Shown: positions 1 to 7,525, counted from the first letter of the stretch. The stretch is DNA of 10,911 bases from Flavobacteriales bacterium (GCA_947460525.1 CANHIV010000005.1:1-10911); one strand, 5' to 3'. Program-made: numbers and translations. Notes: a model not told the origin generated them from the letters alone.

Positions 1-297
1 TTAATTACAATTAGCATTGTACTAACCGCATTGATGAGTAATCTTGCTATGATCGCAGTTTTTATTCCTATCGTTGGACAAATTGCTTTTGATCTCCATA
101 TCAATCCCTGGTTTTTGGCATTGCCTGTAGGGCTCGCCGCGGGATGTGATTTTATGTTTCCCATGAGCACCCCGCCCAATGCCATTGCCTACAGCAGCGG
201 TTTTGTAAAAACGAAAGAGATGTTCAGAATTGGCTTGGTGGTCAATATTTCGGCTGGCTTACTGCTCTTGACACTTATGCATTTGGTTCCTCACTAA
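1..297 (+). CDS. DASS/SLC13-family anion:cation symporter, C-terminal end (5'-truncated)
   Basis: The reading frame is open from the first base and ends at TAA 295-297, giving the last 98 residues of a gene that begins outside the window. The strongest sign is a TPPNAIAY motif (visible residues 58-65), followed by SGFV and a final hydrophobic helix. This is the C-terminal signature of the divalent anion:sodium symporter family, which imports dicarboxylates, citrate or sulfate across the inner membrane. Earlier, residues 13-15 read SNL where the family's second SNT signature is expected. Hydrophobic stretches lie at about 5-29, 37-55 and 75-95. Family members are usually about 450-600 residues, so most of the protein is missing. 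The substrate cannot be told from this part. The stop codon overlaps that of the convergent rsmG gene, leaving no room for a terminator between them. Confidence 0.85.
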   Translation, partial: LITISIVLTALMSNLAMIAVFIPIVGQIAFDLHINPWFLALPVGLAAGCDFMFPMSTPPNAIAYSSGFVKTKEMFRIGLVVNISAGLLLLTLMHLVPH

Positions 298-938
298 CGC
301 TTTACCGCGTAGACGATCTTTTTTGTTTCAAAAAATTCCATTGGGAAAGTTTCCGCGATGGCATATTGCTCTACAATGTAAGAGGAGGAAACGGCTTTAA
401 TCTCTTCTTTGAGATCACCTCCCTTTAAGCAAATCAATCCGTTGGGCAATGCATTCTTTTGCGCACCTGAATATTTTCCCTTTGTCCAATTCAACAACTC
501 AGAAAGTGGCGCTACGGCCCTACTCACAACGAAATCGAATTGACCTTTCACCTCTTCCACACGGGCATGCTGCGTGGTAATGTTTTGCAACTGCAAACCT
601 TCAGCAACTTCATTGACTACTTTTATTTTTTTGCCAATAGAATCTACCAAATGGAAATTCACATCTGGAAAAACGATGGCCAAAGGAATTCCAGGAAATC
701 CTCCTCCTGTTCCCAAATCCAAAATTCGAGAACCTGGTTGAAACTTTAACAATGTCACAATGGATAGGCTATGCAAGACATGATGAATATAAAATGCATC
801 CATGTCCTTTCTTGAAATCACATTGATCTGTTGATTCCAAGTTTCATACAATTCCTTGGTGGCAAGCAATTGATCGATTTGCTCAGCCTTCAAATCCGGC
901 AAGATCTTGTGAACCTGCTGTAAAAAACTCTCCTGCAT
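294..938 (-). CDS. rsmG: 16S rRNA (guanine(527)-N(7))-methyltransferase RsmG
   Basis: This 214-residue protein matches the usual length and motif order of RsmG (GidB), which uses S-adenosylmethionine to methylate G527 of 16S rRNA in the 530 loop. Visible marks are NVISR (39-43) in the N-terminal helical part, the SAM-binding loop DLGTGGGFPGIPLA (74-87), the acidic VDS end of the next strand (98-100), and SRAVAPLSELL (139-149), which is typical of the family. The ATG at 938-936 shares one base with the TAA of the upstream sigma factor gene (TAATG), so translation is probably coupled and the gene is the last of a three-gene operon. A purine-rich GGGAGG lies 9 bases before the start. At its other end the TAG stop overlaps the TAA of the convergent transporter gene. 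Loss of RsmG in other bacteria gives low-level streptomycin resistance. Confidence 0.97.
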   Translation of the reverse strand: MQESFLQQVHKILPDLKAEQIDQLLATKELYETWNQQINVISRKDMDAFYIHHVLHSLSIVTLLKFQPGSRILDLGTGGGFPGIPLAIVFPDVNFHLVDSIGKKIKVVNEVAEGLQLQNITTQHARVEEVKGQFDFVVSRAVAPLSELLNWTKGKYSGAQKNALPNGLICLKGGDLKEEIKAVSSSYIVEQYAIAETFPMEFFETKKIVYAVKR

Positions 939-1534
939 TATTTCTTTCCTCCCAATAATTCTTGAAGCAAATCCTTGGCCCTGAACAATTGCGCTTTGAC
1001 AGTACCCAAAGGCAAATTCATCTCCTCCGCAATTTCTTCATAAGACTTTTCGTCAAAATATCTCAATTCAATCATGCGCTTGTAATGCGGCTTCAATTGG
1101 TCTACCACAGCGCGAACCTGGCTGATGCTTTGAGAACGCTGCATTTGCTGTTCAGGGTTCAATTGATCATCCTTGATGGGAATTTCAAATTGATCTCCGT
1201 CTTCGCCTCGTCCTGTTTGATTGATTGATATGGCCTTGATTCTCTTTTTCCTTAAAAAGTCGATACAATGATTGGAAGCTATCTTAAACAGCCAAGTGGA
1301 AAATGCAAACTGTGGCGTATATGATTCCAATCTTGCAAAAGCTTTACTGAAGGCTTCTATGGTGAGATCCTCGGCATCTTCGGTATTCTGCACCATTTTA
1401 AAAATGGTGTAATACAGCGACTCCCGATAGCGAGACATCAACTTTGCAAAGGCTTGTTGGTCTTTTTCTTTGGCTTTTTGAACCAAATGATAATCCTCTT
1501 GGGCCTTGGAAGATAGATGCGCAATTAACTCCAT
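938..1534 (-). CDS. ECF-type RNA polymerase sigma-70 factor
   Basis: This 198-residue protein has the two-domain plan of group 4 (extracytoplasmic function) sigma factors. Region 2 runs from about 25 to 98, with DAEDLTIEAFSKAF (53-66) and the -10-recognition helix WLFKIASNHCIDFLRKKR (81-98). After a polar linker (about 99-130), region 4 follows (about 138-192). Its helix-turn-helix contains SYEEIAEEMNLPLGTVK (164-180) and ends in the usual RAKDLL. It would direct RNA polymerase to a specific promoter set. The ATG overlaps the end of the glycosyltransferase gene by 10 bases, and its TAA overlaps the rsmG start, so all three are probably one transcript. No anti-sigma gene lies beside it, so its control is not visible here. 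The bond to rsmG suggests a resident chromosomal regulator rather than a member of an imported sigma/anti-sigma pair. The regulon is unknown. Confidence 0.93.
   Translation of the reverse strand: MELIAHLSSKAQEDYHLVQKAKEKDQQAFAKLMSRYRESLYYTIFKMVQNTEDAEDLTIEAFSKAFARLESYTPQFAFSTWLFKIASNHCIDFLRKKRIKAISINQTGRGEDGDQFEIPIKDDQLNPEQQMQRSQSISQVRAVVDQLKPHYKRMIELRYFDEKSYEEIAEEMNLPLGTVKAQLFRAKDLLQELLGGKK
948..953 (-). promoter_or_regulatory. Shine-Dalgarno-like site for rsmG
   Basis: Read on the minus strand, GGGAGG lies 9 bases upstream of the rsmG ATG, within the last codons of the sigma factor gene (encoding the final Gly-Gly-Lys-Lys). It stands out because the other starts in this window lack such a site, as is common in Bacteroidota. 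It may help re-initiation at the TAATG overlap, or it may simply reflect the Gly-Gly codons. Confidence 0.35.
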
Positions 1535-2682
1535 TTCTGTGGTTTTCTTATCAAGTTACTCATGTATAAAGACACATGAAGAAAGTTCAACTGAACTTCC
1601 AATATTGGGGCCAACCAAGCCACATCTTTGCTCTGGTCTGACGCCTTCGCAAATCGATAGGTTACCCATACCAAGAATATCCATCTAATCACCAGCACAC
1701 TTGCGACATACCAAAACTGGGGAAAAAGAATTACCCATGTTAAAATCATCGCATGAAAGGCAAACCATGAAAACGGCAACATCGCCAATCTTCTTTTGTC
1801 CGATGATTTGTACATTGGAGATGTCGTGAAATGTCTTCGTTTTTGGATTTTCCATTCTGACATTGTTTTCTTGGCCGAAGAAATGGTCTGTGAGTCTTTG
1901 TCATAAGCAACAACGCAATTGGCCTTGTTGGCTATCTGATTGATGAGCAAATCATCATCCCCACTGGTGAGACTGTAATGGCTTTTAAAACCACCCACCT
2001 TAAAAAACAAATCTGTATAATAACTCAAGTTTCTACCGACGCCCATGTAAGGTATCCCCGCTTTGGCCATACCCAAGTACTGCATCCCCACCCAGACATT
2101 GTCAAATCGTGCCAACTTATTTAACCATCCCAATTCCTTTTTAAAGGGAGAATAGCCCAATACCACTTGTTTGCCATCTTTGTACTTTGCCACAATTGAA
2201 GACAACCAATCATGTGATCGCGGATAACAATCGGCATCCGTTAAAATAACAATGTCATTTTTGGCTGCCTTAATCCCAAGTGTTAATGCAAACTTCTTTC
2301 CTTGCATGTTTTGTTTGTCTTCATCAATGTGAATGACATGCATTTTGGGATAATTGATGGACAGCGCCTTTAGTATATCTGCGGTATCATCATAACTTGA
2401 ATCGTTAACAACAATCAACTCAAAGTTGGGGTAATCCTGTTCCATCAATCTGGGAACATTGATCATTAAATTATCCTCCTCATTGCGCGCGCACACAATC
2501 ACACTAACGCCCGGTTGTTTTAATGCTCTTTCATCTGCCTTGATTTTTCCAAGGGGTGCGAAATACCTTACGAAATAAAAAAGCTGCATTAATCCAAAAA
2601 AACACATCACAACCAATATCAACCATGCCCACAAAGGGAAATAGCCATATTCATGCTCGATCCAAGCCCAATTCGATTCCAT
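1525..2682 (-). CDS. Membrane-bound family 2 glycosyltransferase
   Basis: This 385-residue protein has a GT-A (family GT2) catalytic domain between membrane segments. One N-terminal helix lies at about 15-40. The nucleotide-sugar fold starts at VSVIVCARNEED (59-70), with VVNDSSYDDT (91-100), the metal-binding DAD (149-151), the acceptor-side GDDD (241-244) and a QKRRH motif (280-284) that resembles the QxxRW element of processive enzymes. C-terminal helices lie at about 303-320, 323-343 and perhaps 355-374. It probably transfers a sugar from a nucleotide donor to a lipid or glycan at the inner face of the cytoplasmic membrane. Donor and acceptor are unknown. It is the first gene of the operon with the sigma factor and rsmG. 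An exact TAnnTTTG box ends 5 bases before its ATG. Its length and topology resemble single-gene GT2 enzymes of Bacteroidota rather than cellulose synthase, which is much longer. Confidence 0.9.
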   Translation of the reverse strand: MESNWAWIEHEYGYFPLWAWLILVVMCFFGLMQLFYFVRYFAPLGKIKADERALKQPGVSVIVCARNEEDNLMINVPRLMEQDYPNFELIVVNDSSYDDTADILKALSINYPKMHVIHIDEDKQNMQGKKFALTLGIKAAKNDIVILTDADCYPRSHDWLSSIVAKYKDGKQVVLGYSPFKKELGWLNKLARFDNVWVGMQYLGMAKAGIPYMGVGRNLSYYTDLFFKVGGFKSHYSLTSGDDDLLINQIANKANCVVAYDKDSQTISSAKKTMSEWKIQKRRHFTTSPMYKSSDKRRLAMLPFSWFAFHAMILTWVILFPQFWYVASVLVIRWIFLVWVTYRFAKASDQSKDVAWLAPILEVQLNFLHVSLYMSNLIRKPQKWS

Positions 2683-2687
2683 TATTG

Positions 2688-2695
2688 CAAATTTA
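2688..2695 (-). promoter_or_regulatory. Bacteroidota-type -7 promoter box upstream of the glycosyltransferase operon
   Basis: Read on the minus strand this is TAAATTTG, an exact match to the TAnnTTTG -7 consensus of Bacteroidota sigma-ABfr promoters. It lies just downstream of the terminator of the preceding gene, which is where a new promoter is needed. Only 5 bases separate it from the ATG at 2682, so transcription would start at or near the start codon. I found no TTG at the usual -33 distance, which lowers confidence. Confidence 0.5.
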
Positions 2696-2715
2696 CCTAT
2701 TCACCTTAGCCCATT

Positions 2716-2746
2716 AAAAAAAAAGGCCTTCAAAGAAGGCCTTTTT
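2716..2746 (-). terminator. Rho-independent terminator after the protease gene
   Basis: A perfect 12-base inverted repeat (arms 2720-2731 and 2735-2746, AAAAAGGCCTTC and its complement) encloses an AAA loop. On the minus strand the hairpin runs into nine T residues (complement of 2716-2724). It begins 18 bases after the stop of the protease gene. The arm also ends in five T residues on the plus strand, so it could act in both directions, though no plus-strand gene needs it. Confidence 0.9.
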
Positions 2747-2763
2747 ATCCACAATAGACAAAA

Positions 2764-5268
2764 TCAATGTTTGACCATTAACGGCAAAGTTTGCGTACTT
2801 GAATTTCCAATTACACGAATTTGGTACAAACCATCACTCAATGTTTTACAATCAATCGGTAGTTTTGACACATTGGATGATTTCATTTCCCAAACCATCT
2901 GACCCAATCCATTGAACAATTGAACTTGTATTTCGTTTCCAAATTCAACGGGAACATTGAGATAAGCCTCACCTTGAGCAGGATTGGGATAGACCAACAT
3001 TTTCTCATCAGCTTTTACATTTTGAACTTGCGTGCCGCCATTGCAATCTGCTTCTACCATCGCAATATCATCAACAAAAATGTTGTTTCCATAACCATTG
3101 GTTGCAATGAACTTAACAAACAAATTTTGTCCAAAACGATTGCTTAAATCAACACACTCTGCTCTCCAATCGGCTGCTGCAGGGTTGGTGTAATCTTGCG
3201 TACTATTAGCGGCCGTAGCCAAAGTAGCACCCGCTTTATCATACAATATTTCCCATGGCCCTTCGCAAGAAGTGGAAACTGCCACTTGCAATTGATCTGA
3301 ATATTGATTGTTGTATCGAACATGCGCCACTTTGAAGTTGAGTGATACTGAATTGCTATTGATTGCAAAAGGCGTTGTAACAAATTCATCCACTTCACCT
3401 TGAACATCGTAATTGAAGCAATCGTACTTCAACACTCCACCACCATTGGTAACGGTAGTTTGCGCCCATGTGATTCCTCCATCATTGTTATTCAACTGCC
3501 AACCACTATAGGGGAATGCGGTTTGAGAAAGGTTATTGCTATAGGGCAAAGCCGTTGCGGCGCCTGCATTGATATAATTGATGGACGAAGTCAATGAATT
3601 GTTGTTTAAATTCTCATCCGTTCCGTTGTTGGGATTTACCAAGGTAACCACCAAGGTATTGTTTCCCGCTGCTAGCGCTTGGGCTGGCAAAGCAACAATT
3701 TCAGATTGACCTTGGGCCAAAGTACCTGACCAAAGTTGCGTTTGTGCAGCACCGTTGTTCCATTGATACTGAATGGTCACTGATGTAAGATTAGATGAAC
3801 CTTGGTTTAAAATTGTGACCGTTGGTGAAACACTAGCGTTACAAGTTGATGCCGGCACATCTCCGATAGAAGAGGCATTGGCATCTAGCGCTGCCGCAAC
3901 AAATCCATCGGGATAACCATCCAAAACCAGCACGCCTGAATTTCCTGGATCTAACCACTCTTTCAATCGTGCAGCAGAAGTTGCGCCCGTGTTCCAAGAT
4001 ATACCAAATCGGCCATAAGAATCGCCCTCGCCGTTTTCGACACTGCCTGAACATCCCGATAATCCACCGTACAACTGTCCAATAATTCTGTGATTTTGAT
4101 CAAATAAAGGACTTCCAGAAGATCCACCTTCAGTGATTCCATCGTCCCATTGTTGCACATCCCATGTCTGTGCACCAGACCAAGTTCCTTGCGGCACTGC
4201 ATCATTCTCAAAGCTAATCTTTTTCAAATCTCCTGAAGGGTGGTGAATGCCCACCGCGCTGGTCACCGTCAATGCATCCGAGGCATCCCATCCTGCGTAT
4301 TGAACATTGTAGGAAGCAGGAGGAATTGAATTCAATTCCAACAAACAGAAATCAGAACCTGCATTTTTTGCGCGCAAAACAGAACCAGAAACCGTTTGAT
4401 TGGTGGGTCCGGTGGTCCCGGTGCATCCTGTAGTTTCATGATTAAAAACGAATACCCAAGAACCCACTGTATTGCTGTAGCAATGATTGGCCGTCAGAAA
4501 ATAGGGAGTTCCGTCATTGGCTGTATTGTTTACCAAGGAACCTGTGCACAATGCTGAACCGCCCGATAATATCATGGCTACGGAACGTTTCTCCACTTGC
4601 CAATCTGCACCAACTGCGCAATTCACGTTGTTGTTGCAATTTCCAGAAGTTCCATAGGGACCACGTTGCTCTGCATCATCATCAAAATGGCTAAGCAAAA
4701 CTGGGCGATAACCATGAACTACTTGTCCTAATTCCAATTGCACTTCCTGCATTCTGCTAATGGGTACATGCAATTCAATAACCACTTGATCATCATGCAA
4801 AATAGTTGTACCCAACACATTGGCCGCTGCGTTATTCTTTTCATTGAATGATCCAATAAATTCATCTCTATTGGCGGTCCACAAATACAAAGAAGCTCCC
4901 TTTACCAAATGATATTTAGAAAAGACAAAATTCATGGTCCTGGCATTGGGACAACTTACCCCCAATGTCCAGATCGCCAAATCTTGTTCGTGAAAAAAGG
5001 TCCAAGATCCTGCATTTTCAATATTGTAATTTACTTCAAACTCTACCCCAAATCGATAAGGCGCAGATTTCACTTGATCGACTACTGCATCTTCTTGCTG
5101 AAGTTGTATCATATCAATGCCTGGCATGTCAACAAACGAAATGCCCTCAGGCAATCTTTTGTCATTCCATTGAAACGGCTCTCCACCTTGACTTACTTGT
5201 GACCATGACAAGGTTGTTCCCAACGCGCACAATACAAGGAGTATTGGCTTTAAAAAATTAGTACGCAT
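2764..5268 (-). CDS. Secreted lysyl-endopeptidase-like serine protease (S1 fold) with T9SS sorting domain
   Basis: I place the start at ATG 5268 (834 residues); a GTG two codons earlier is possible but less likely. A signal peptide (1-23, cleavage near SWS-Q) is followed by a propeptide of about 180 residues and a protease domain (about 206-450) that closely follows Achromobacter lysyl endopeptidase. The likely triad is His262 (TANHC), Asp306 (GSDFC) and Ser384 (GGSSGSP). Asp416 in GDSYGR matches that enzyme's Lys-selecting Asp225, and six cysteines (211, 217, 241, 263, 282, 406) match its three disulfides. Next come a CARDB-like beta domain (about 471-565), a jelly-roll/MAM-like domain (about 575-742) and a T9SS type A sorting domain (about 754-834, VYPNPAQG). 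It should be exported by Sec and then moved across the outer membrane, cutting proteins after lysine. It is flanked by terminators on both sides and is therefore probably monocistronic. I saw no convincing promoter box in front of it. Confidence 0.93.
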   Translation of the reverse strand: MRTNFLKPILLVLCALGTTLSWSQVSQGGEPFQWNDKRLPEGISFVDMPGIDMIQLQQEDAVVDQVKSAPYRFGVEFEVNYNIENAGSWTFFHEQDLAIWTLGVSCPNARTMNFVFSKYHLVKGASLYLWTANRDEFIGSFNEKNNAAANVLGTTILHDDQVVIELHVPISRMQEVQLELGQVVHGYRPVLLSHFDDDAEQRGPYGTSGNCNNNVNCAVGADWQVEKRSVAMILSGGSALCTGSLVNNTANDGTPYFLTANHCYSNTVGSWVFVFNHETTGCTGTTGPTNQTVSGSVLRAKNAGSDFCLLELNSIPPASYNVQYAGWDASDALTVTSAVGIHHPSGDLKKISFENDAVPQGTWSGAQTWDVQQWDDGITEGGSSGSPLFDQNHRIIGQLYGGLSGCSGSVENGEGDSYGRFGISWNTGATSAARLKEWLDPGNSGVLVLDGYPDGFVAAALDANASSIGDVPASTCNASVSPTVTILNQGSSNLTSVTIQYQWNNGAAQTQLWSGTLAQGQSEIVALPAQALAAGNNTLVVTLVNPNNGTDENLNNNSLTSSINYINAGAATALPYSNNLSQTAFPYSGWQLNNNDGGITWAQTTVTNGGGVLKYDCFNYDVQGEVDEFVTTPFAINSNSVSLNFKVAHVRYNNQYSDQLQVAVSTSCEGPWEILYDKAGATLATAANSTQDYTNPAAADWRAECVDLSNRFGQNLFVKFIATNGYGNNIFVDDIAMVEADCNGGTQVQNVKADEKMLVYPNPAQGEAYLNVPVEFGNEIQVQLFNGLGQMVWEMKSSNVSKLPIDCKTLSDGLYQIRVIGNSSTQTLPLMVKH

Positions 5269-5309
5269 ATACACTTATTTGATTACCGCAATATACTTCT
5301 TATTCAAAT

Positions 5310-5339
5310 AAAAAAGGAGAGCGCCGCTCTCCTTTTTTT
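5310..5339 (-). terminator. Rho-independent terminator after the GDGW/GCTD repeat protein gene
   Basis: Inverted repeat GGAGAGC (5316-5322) and GCTCTCC (5326-5332) with a 3-base loop, extended by A residues on one side and T residues on the other. On the minus strand the stem runs into six T residues (complement of 5310-5315), 16 bases after the stop codon at 5356. The plus strand has seven T residues after the stem, so the structure is nearly symmetrical. Confidence 0.88.
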
Positions 5340-5355
5340 CTTTAAAGTTCTTGAA

Positions 5356-7458
5356 CTAAAGTTTGATCACTCGGGTCAATTTTGATTCATTTTGGATGAT
5401 CAACTTGACAAAGAAAATTCCTGTTTCACTTTCGATACCTTCCACAACAAAGTTGGCGTTTCCATTGGTTGTGAATGACTTCTCGCTTACCAATCTGCCA
5501 TCCGCTGCAAACACCTGACACTTTGCCAATTCGTTTTGATTCAATCCAGAAACATTCAACCAAACCAGGTCATTGCTCGGATTGGGGAAAACTTTCACTT
5601 CCCAATTTGAATTCAAAGCCATTCCAGGATTCCAATTGATGGTATCATTGTCGTTGTACATGCAAGAACCATCATCTTGGGTGGCCCATGAAGCATAGTT
5701 CAATGCTGTGCTGTCCATACATCCCCAAAGCGCTTCTGTGCACATTCCGCCAACGCTGAAATTTCCCCATCCCAAGTTACCCCAATTTAAAACACCTTGA
5801 TAATTGCCTACTCCATTAGATTCAGTCAAATAAACATAACCCCCATTCCATCCGTCACCCCAGCTGTCTTCCATTTGAACAGAATAACAGTCCGGAGCCA
5901 AACAAGCATATTCAAGGAAGGTTGTGTTCGAAGTGCTTCCTTCAAAAGAAAAAACAATTTCACCTGCTGAATTGGTAATGTCAAAAGACATTTCATTTCC
6001 CCAACTTCCTGTTGAACCTTGGATATAAGAGAAACCATTTGGACAATCCGAAGCAAAAACACAAGAGTTGTCATTTTCAGTTGCCATCGAATTGTAATTC
6101 AATGCATTTACGTCTGTACAACCGGCTACTGCAAAACCTGTAGGATCATTTAAGCAAATGGTATTCAACGAAAATAACAATTGAGACGAGGTAAAAGAAT
6201 ATATCTCATTATTGTTCACTTGAATGGTTAGCGTATCCAAAGCTGGATTGGCATCCCAGGTGTTCAGTTGAATAAAAAAGCATCCATCGTTAACACATGC
6301 ATAATTTGATTCTCCAACATAATTGTATCCAACCATACTGTTGTTTTCATCAGTAATGGTATAGTAATCAGAATAATTTCCATTCTGAGAAGAAGATTCA
6401 AAATAAATCAAATTCATATTTCCACACATATTGGGATATAGACAATTTGAATTCACCGTTGCTTCTTCCATGTAATTCAATGCATTCAAATCCATGCAAC
6501 CATAGACGGGGTAGACACAAGACCCGTCGCTCAAAGTGGCTTGGGGGTTGTAATTCATTGCCCATGTATCCGTACAGCCTGCAATTACTGGAACATTGCA
6601 AGCGCCAAACATACTGAAGTTGGCCTCTTCGAAAGTTGAATTGGCATCCAATGATTGGTTGATCACTTGCGCACCACCCACGGAAACCCAGAAGTAACCA
6701 TTGTTCCACCCTGGCAATCCAGCATTGTTCGTCATGACAGCTGTGTAACACATGTTGCTATCCAAACACACATTCGTGTTGTATATAGCACCATTGTTAA
6801 TGAGCGGTGAATTGAAAATTGAAACACCATTGCTATCCAAAATACTTAGATTGATTTGGTTGCCATTAGCGAAAGCGCAGATGTACAAATGCGCGTAAAC
6901 GCCTTCATTGCAGTATACACAAGAACTATCATTTTGAGTAGCCGATGCGTTGTAGTTCATTGCGTAGGGATCCGTGCAGCCCAAATAGATACATGATGCA
7001 TCGCTCATTTGTGCCGCAGGATTGTAGTTAGCAGCTGCCGGGTCCATACAACCCACTGGAATTGAGCTTTGGCATCCCATGGCATTCATGGCAATCGTGA
7101 ATACCATATCAGACCCTGCTGAAAGTGTGCCTGAAAAAATGTTCTGTCCATCTAAGGTCAAATCCATGGTTCCGCCGTTCCAACCGTCACCAAACGAATC
7201 ATGCAAATGCATGGTGTAACAACCTGAAGGTAAACATTGGGTTAAGGTAAATGCTTGGTTATTTCCATATCCACCACCACCATTGACGGGTTGGTTGGCA
7301 TCATTCAATAATGTCCATGACATTTCTCCCCCCCAAGTACCTGTGGTCATATTGATTTGCAGATAATGCAAAGTATCACCGCAGGGCTGGTTTTGAGCTG
7401 AAATTTTAACTCCGCCAAAAATGGCCAAGAGCAAAACGACAAGAAAGTATTTTTTCAT
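5356..7458 (-). CDS. Secreted modular protein: four GDGWNGG-type modules, six GC(T/M)D cysteine repeats, T9SS sorting domain
   Basis: This 700-residue protein starts with a signal peptide (1-21, cleavage near ISA-Q). Beta-rich modules lie at about 24-128, 182-290, 342-440 and 470-573. The first and last carry the clear motifs HDSFGDGWNGG (86-96) and EDSWGDGWNGG (530-540). The second has a worn form (GWNNGYFWVSVGG, 250-262), and the third keeps only the pattern around TWDANPALDTLTIQVNN (400-416). Each module is followed by one or two 22-23-residue repeats containing GC(T/M)D, NY and a terminal SC or NC. A T9SS type A sorting domain closes the protein (about 620-700, VFPNPSND). It should therefore be attached to, or released from, the cell surface. 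Acidic and Asn-rich loops suggest calcium binding, and adhesion or glycan binding is possible, but neither is shown. No catalytic motif was recognised. A terminator follows the gene; no clear terminator separates it from mnmA upstream, so some read-through is possible. Confidence 0.9.
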   Translation of the reverse strand: MKKYFLVVLLLAIFGGVKISAQNQPCGDTLHYLQINMTTGTWGGEMSWTLLNDANQPVNGGGGYGNNQAFTLTQCLPSGCYTMHLHDSFGDGWNGGTMDLTLDGQNIFSGTLSAGSDMVFTIAMNAMGCQSSIPVGCMDPAAANYNPAAQMSDASCIYLGCTDPYAMNYNASATQNDSSCVYCNEGVYAHLYICAFANGNQINLSILDSNGVSIFNSPLINNGAIYNTNVCLDSNMCYTAVMTNNAGLPGWNNGYFWVSVGGAQVINQSLDANSTFEEANFSMFGACNVPVIAGCTDTWAMNYNPQATLSDGSCVYPVYGCMDLNALNYMEEATVNSNCLYPNMCGNMNLIYFESSSQNGNYSDYYTITDENNSMVGYNYVGESNYACVNDGCFFIQLNTWDANPALDTLTIQVNNNEIYSFTSSQLLFSLNTICLNDPTGFAVAGCTDVNALNYNSMATENDNSCVFASDCPNGFSYIQGSTGSWGNEMSFDITNSAGEIVFSFEGSTSNTTFLEYACLAPDCYSVQMEDSWGDGWNGGYVYLTESNGVGNYQGVLNWGNLGWGNFSVGGMCTEALWGCMDSTALNYASWATQDDGSCMYNDNDTINWNPGMALNSNWEVKVFPNPSNDLVWLNVSGLNQNELAKCQVFAADGRLVSEKSFTTNGNANFVVEGIESETGIFFVKLIIQNESKLTRVIKL
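5656..7053 (-). repeat. Six dispersed 66-69-base repeats encoding the GC(T/M)D cysteine motif
   Basis: Copies lie at 6985-7053, 6913-6981, 6511-6579, 6436-6501, 6055-6123 and 5656-5724. These are protein residues 136-158, 160-182, 294-316, 320-341, 446-468 and 579-601. Each begins Gly-Cys-(Thr/Met)-Asp, has Asn-Tyr in the middle and ends with a second Cys and an aromatic residue. The pair of cysteines per repeat suggests one internal disulfide. The fourth copy is one residue shorter and lacks the usual Asp before its last Cys. Similarity is also visible at DNA level around the Asn-Tyr codons, consistent with internal duplication. Confidence 0.88.
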
Positions 7459-7465
7459 TATGTGG

Positions 7466-7473
7466 CTAAAATA
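7466..7473 (-). promoter_or_regulatory. Possible -7-like box upstream of the repeat protein gene
   Basis: Read on the minus strand this is TATTTTAG, one base away from TAnnTTTG, ending 7 bases before the ATG at 7458. No -33 TTG is seen at the right distance. It is reported because of its position relative to the start codon, which resembles that of the boxes in front of three other genes. Confidence 0.25.
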
Positions 7474-7525
7474 TTCGGAAATCGAAAAGAAAAAAATAAA
7501 CGCCTGTAATTTAACAGTTTAGTTG

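Noticed and set aside
4909..5261. Two overlapping plus-strand open frames of 97 and 98 residues opposite the protease propeptide
   Set aside because: They run antisense to a clearly coding signal peptide and propeptide, and show no domain or promoter support.
5269..5274. GTG start for the protease two codons before the ATG
   Set aside because: The ATG gives a normal signal peptide with a basic residue at position 2, and no ribosome-binding site favours the GTG.
6398..6751. 117-residue minus-strand open frame rich in Cys and Trp inside the repeat protein gene
   Set aside because: It lies in another frame of the 700-residue protein, has no recognisable domain, and is explained by the repeated codon pattern of the host gene.
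5656..7053. Regularly spaced DNA repeats as a CRISPR-like array
   Set aside because: The repeats are imperfect, unevenly spaced and in frame within a long coding sequence, where they encode a cysteine motif.
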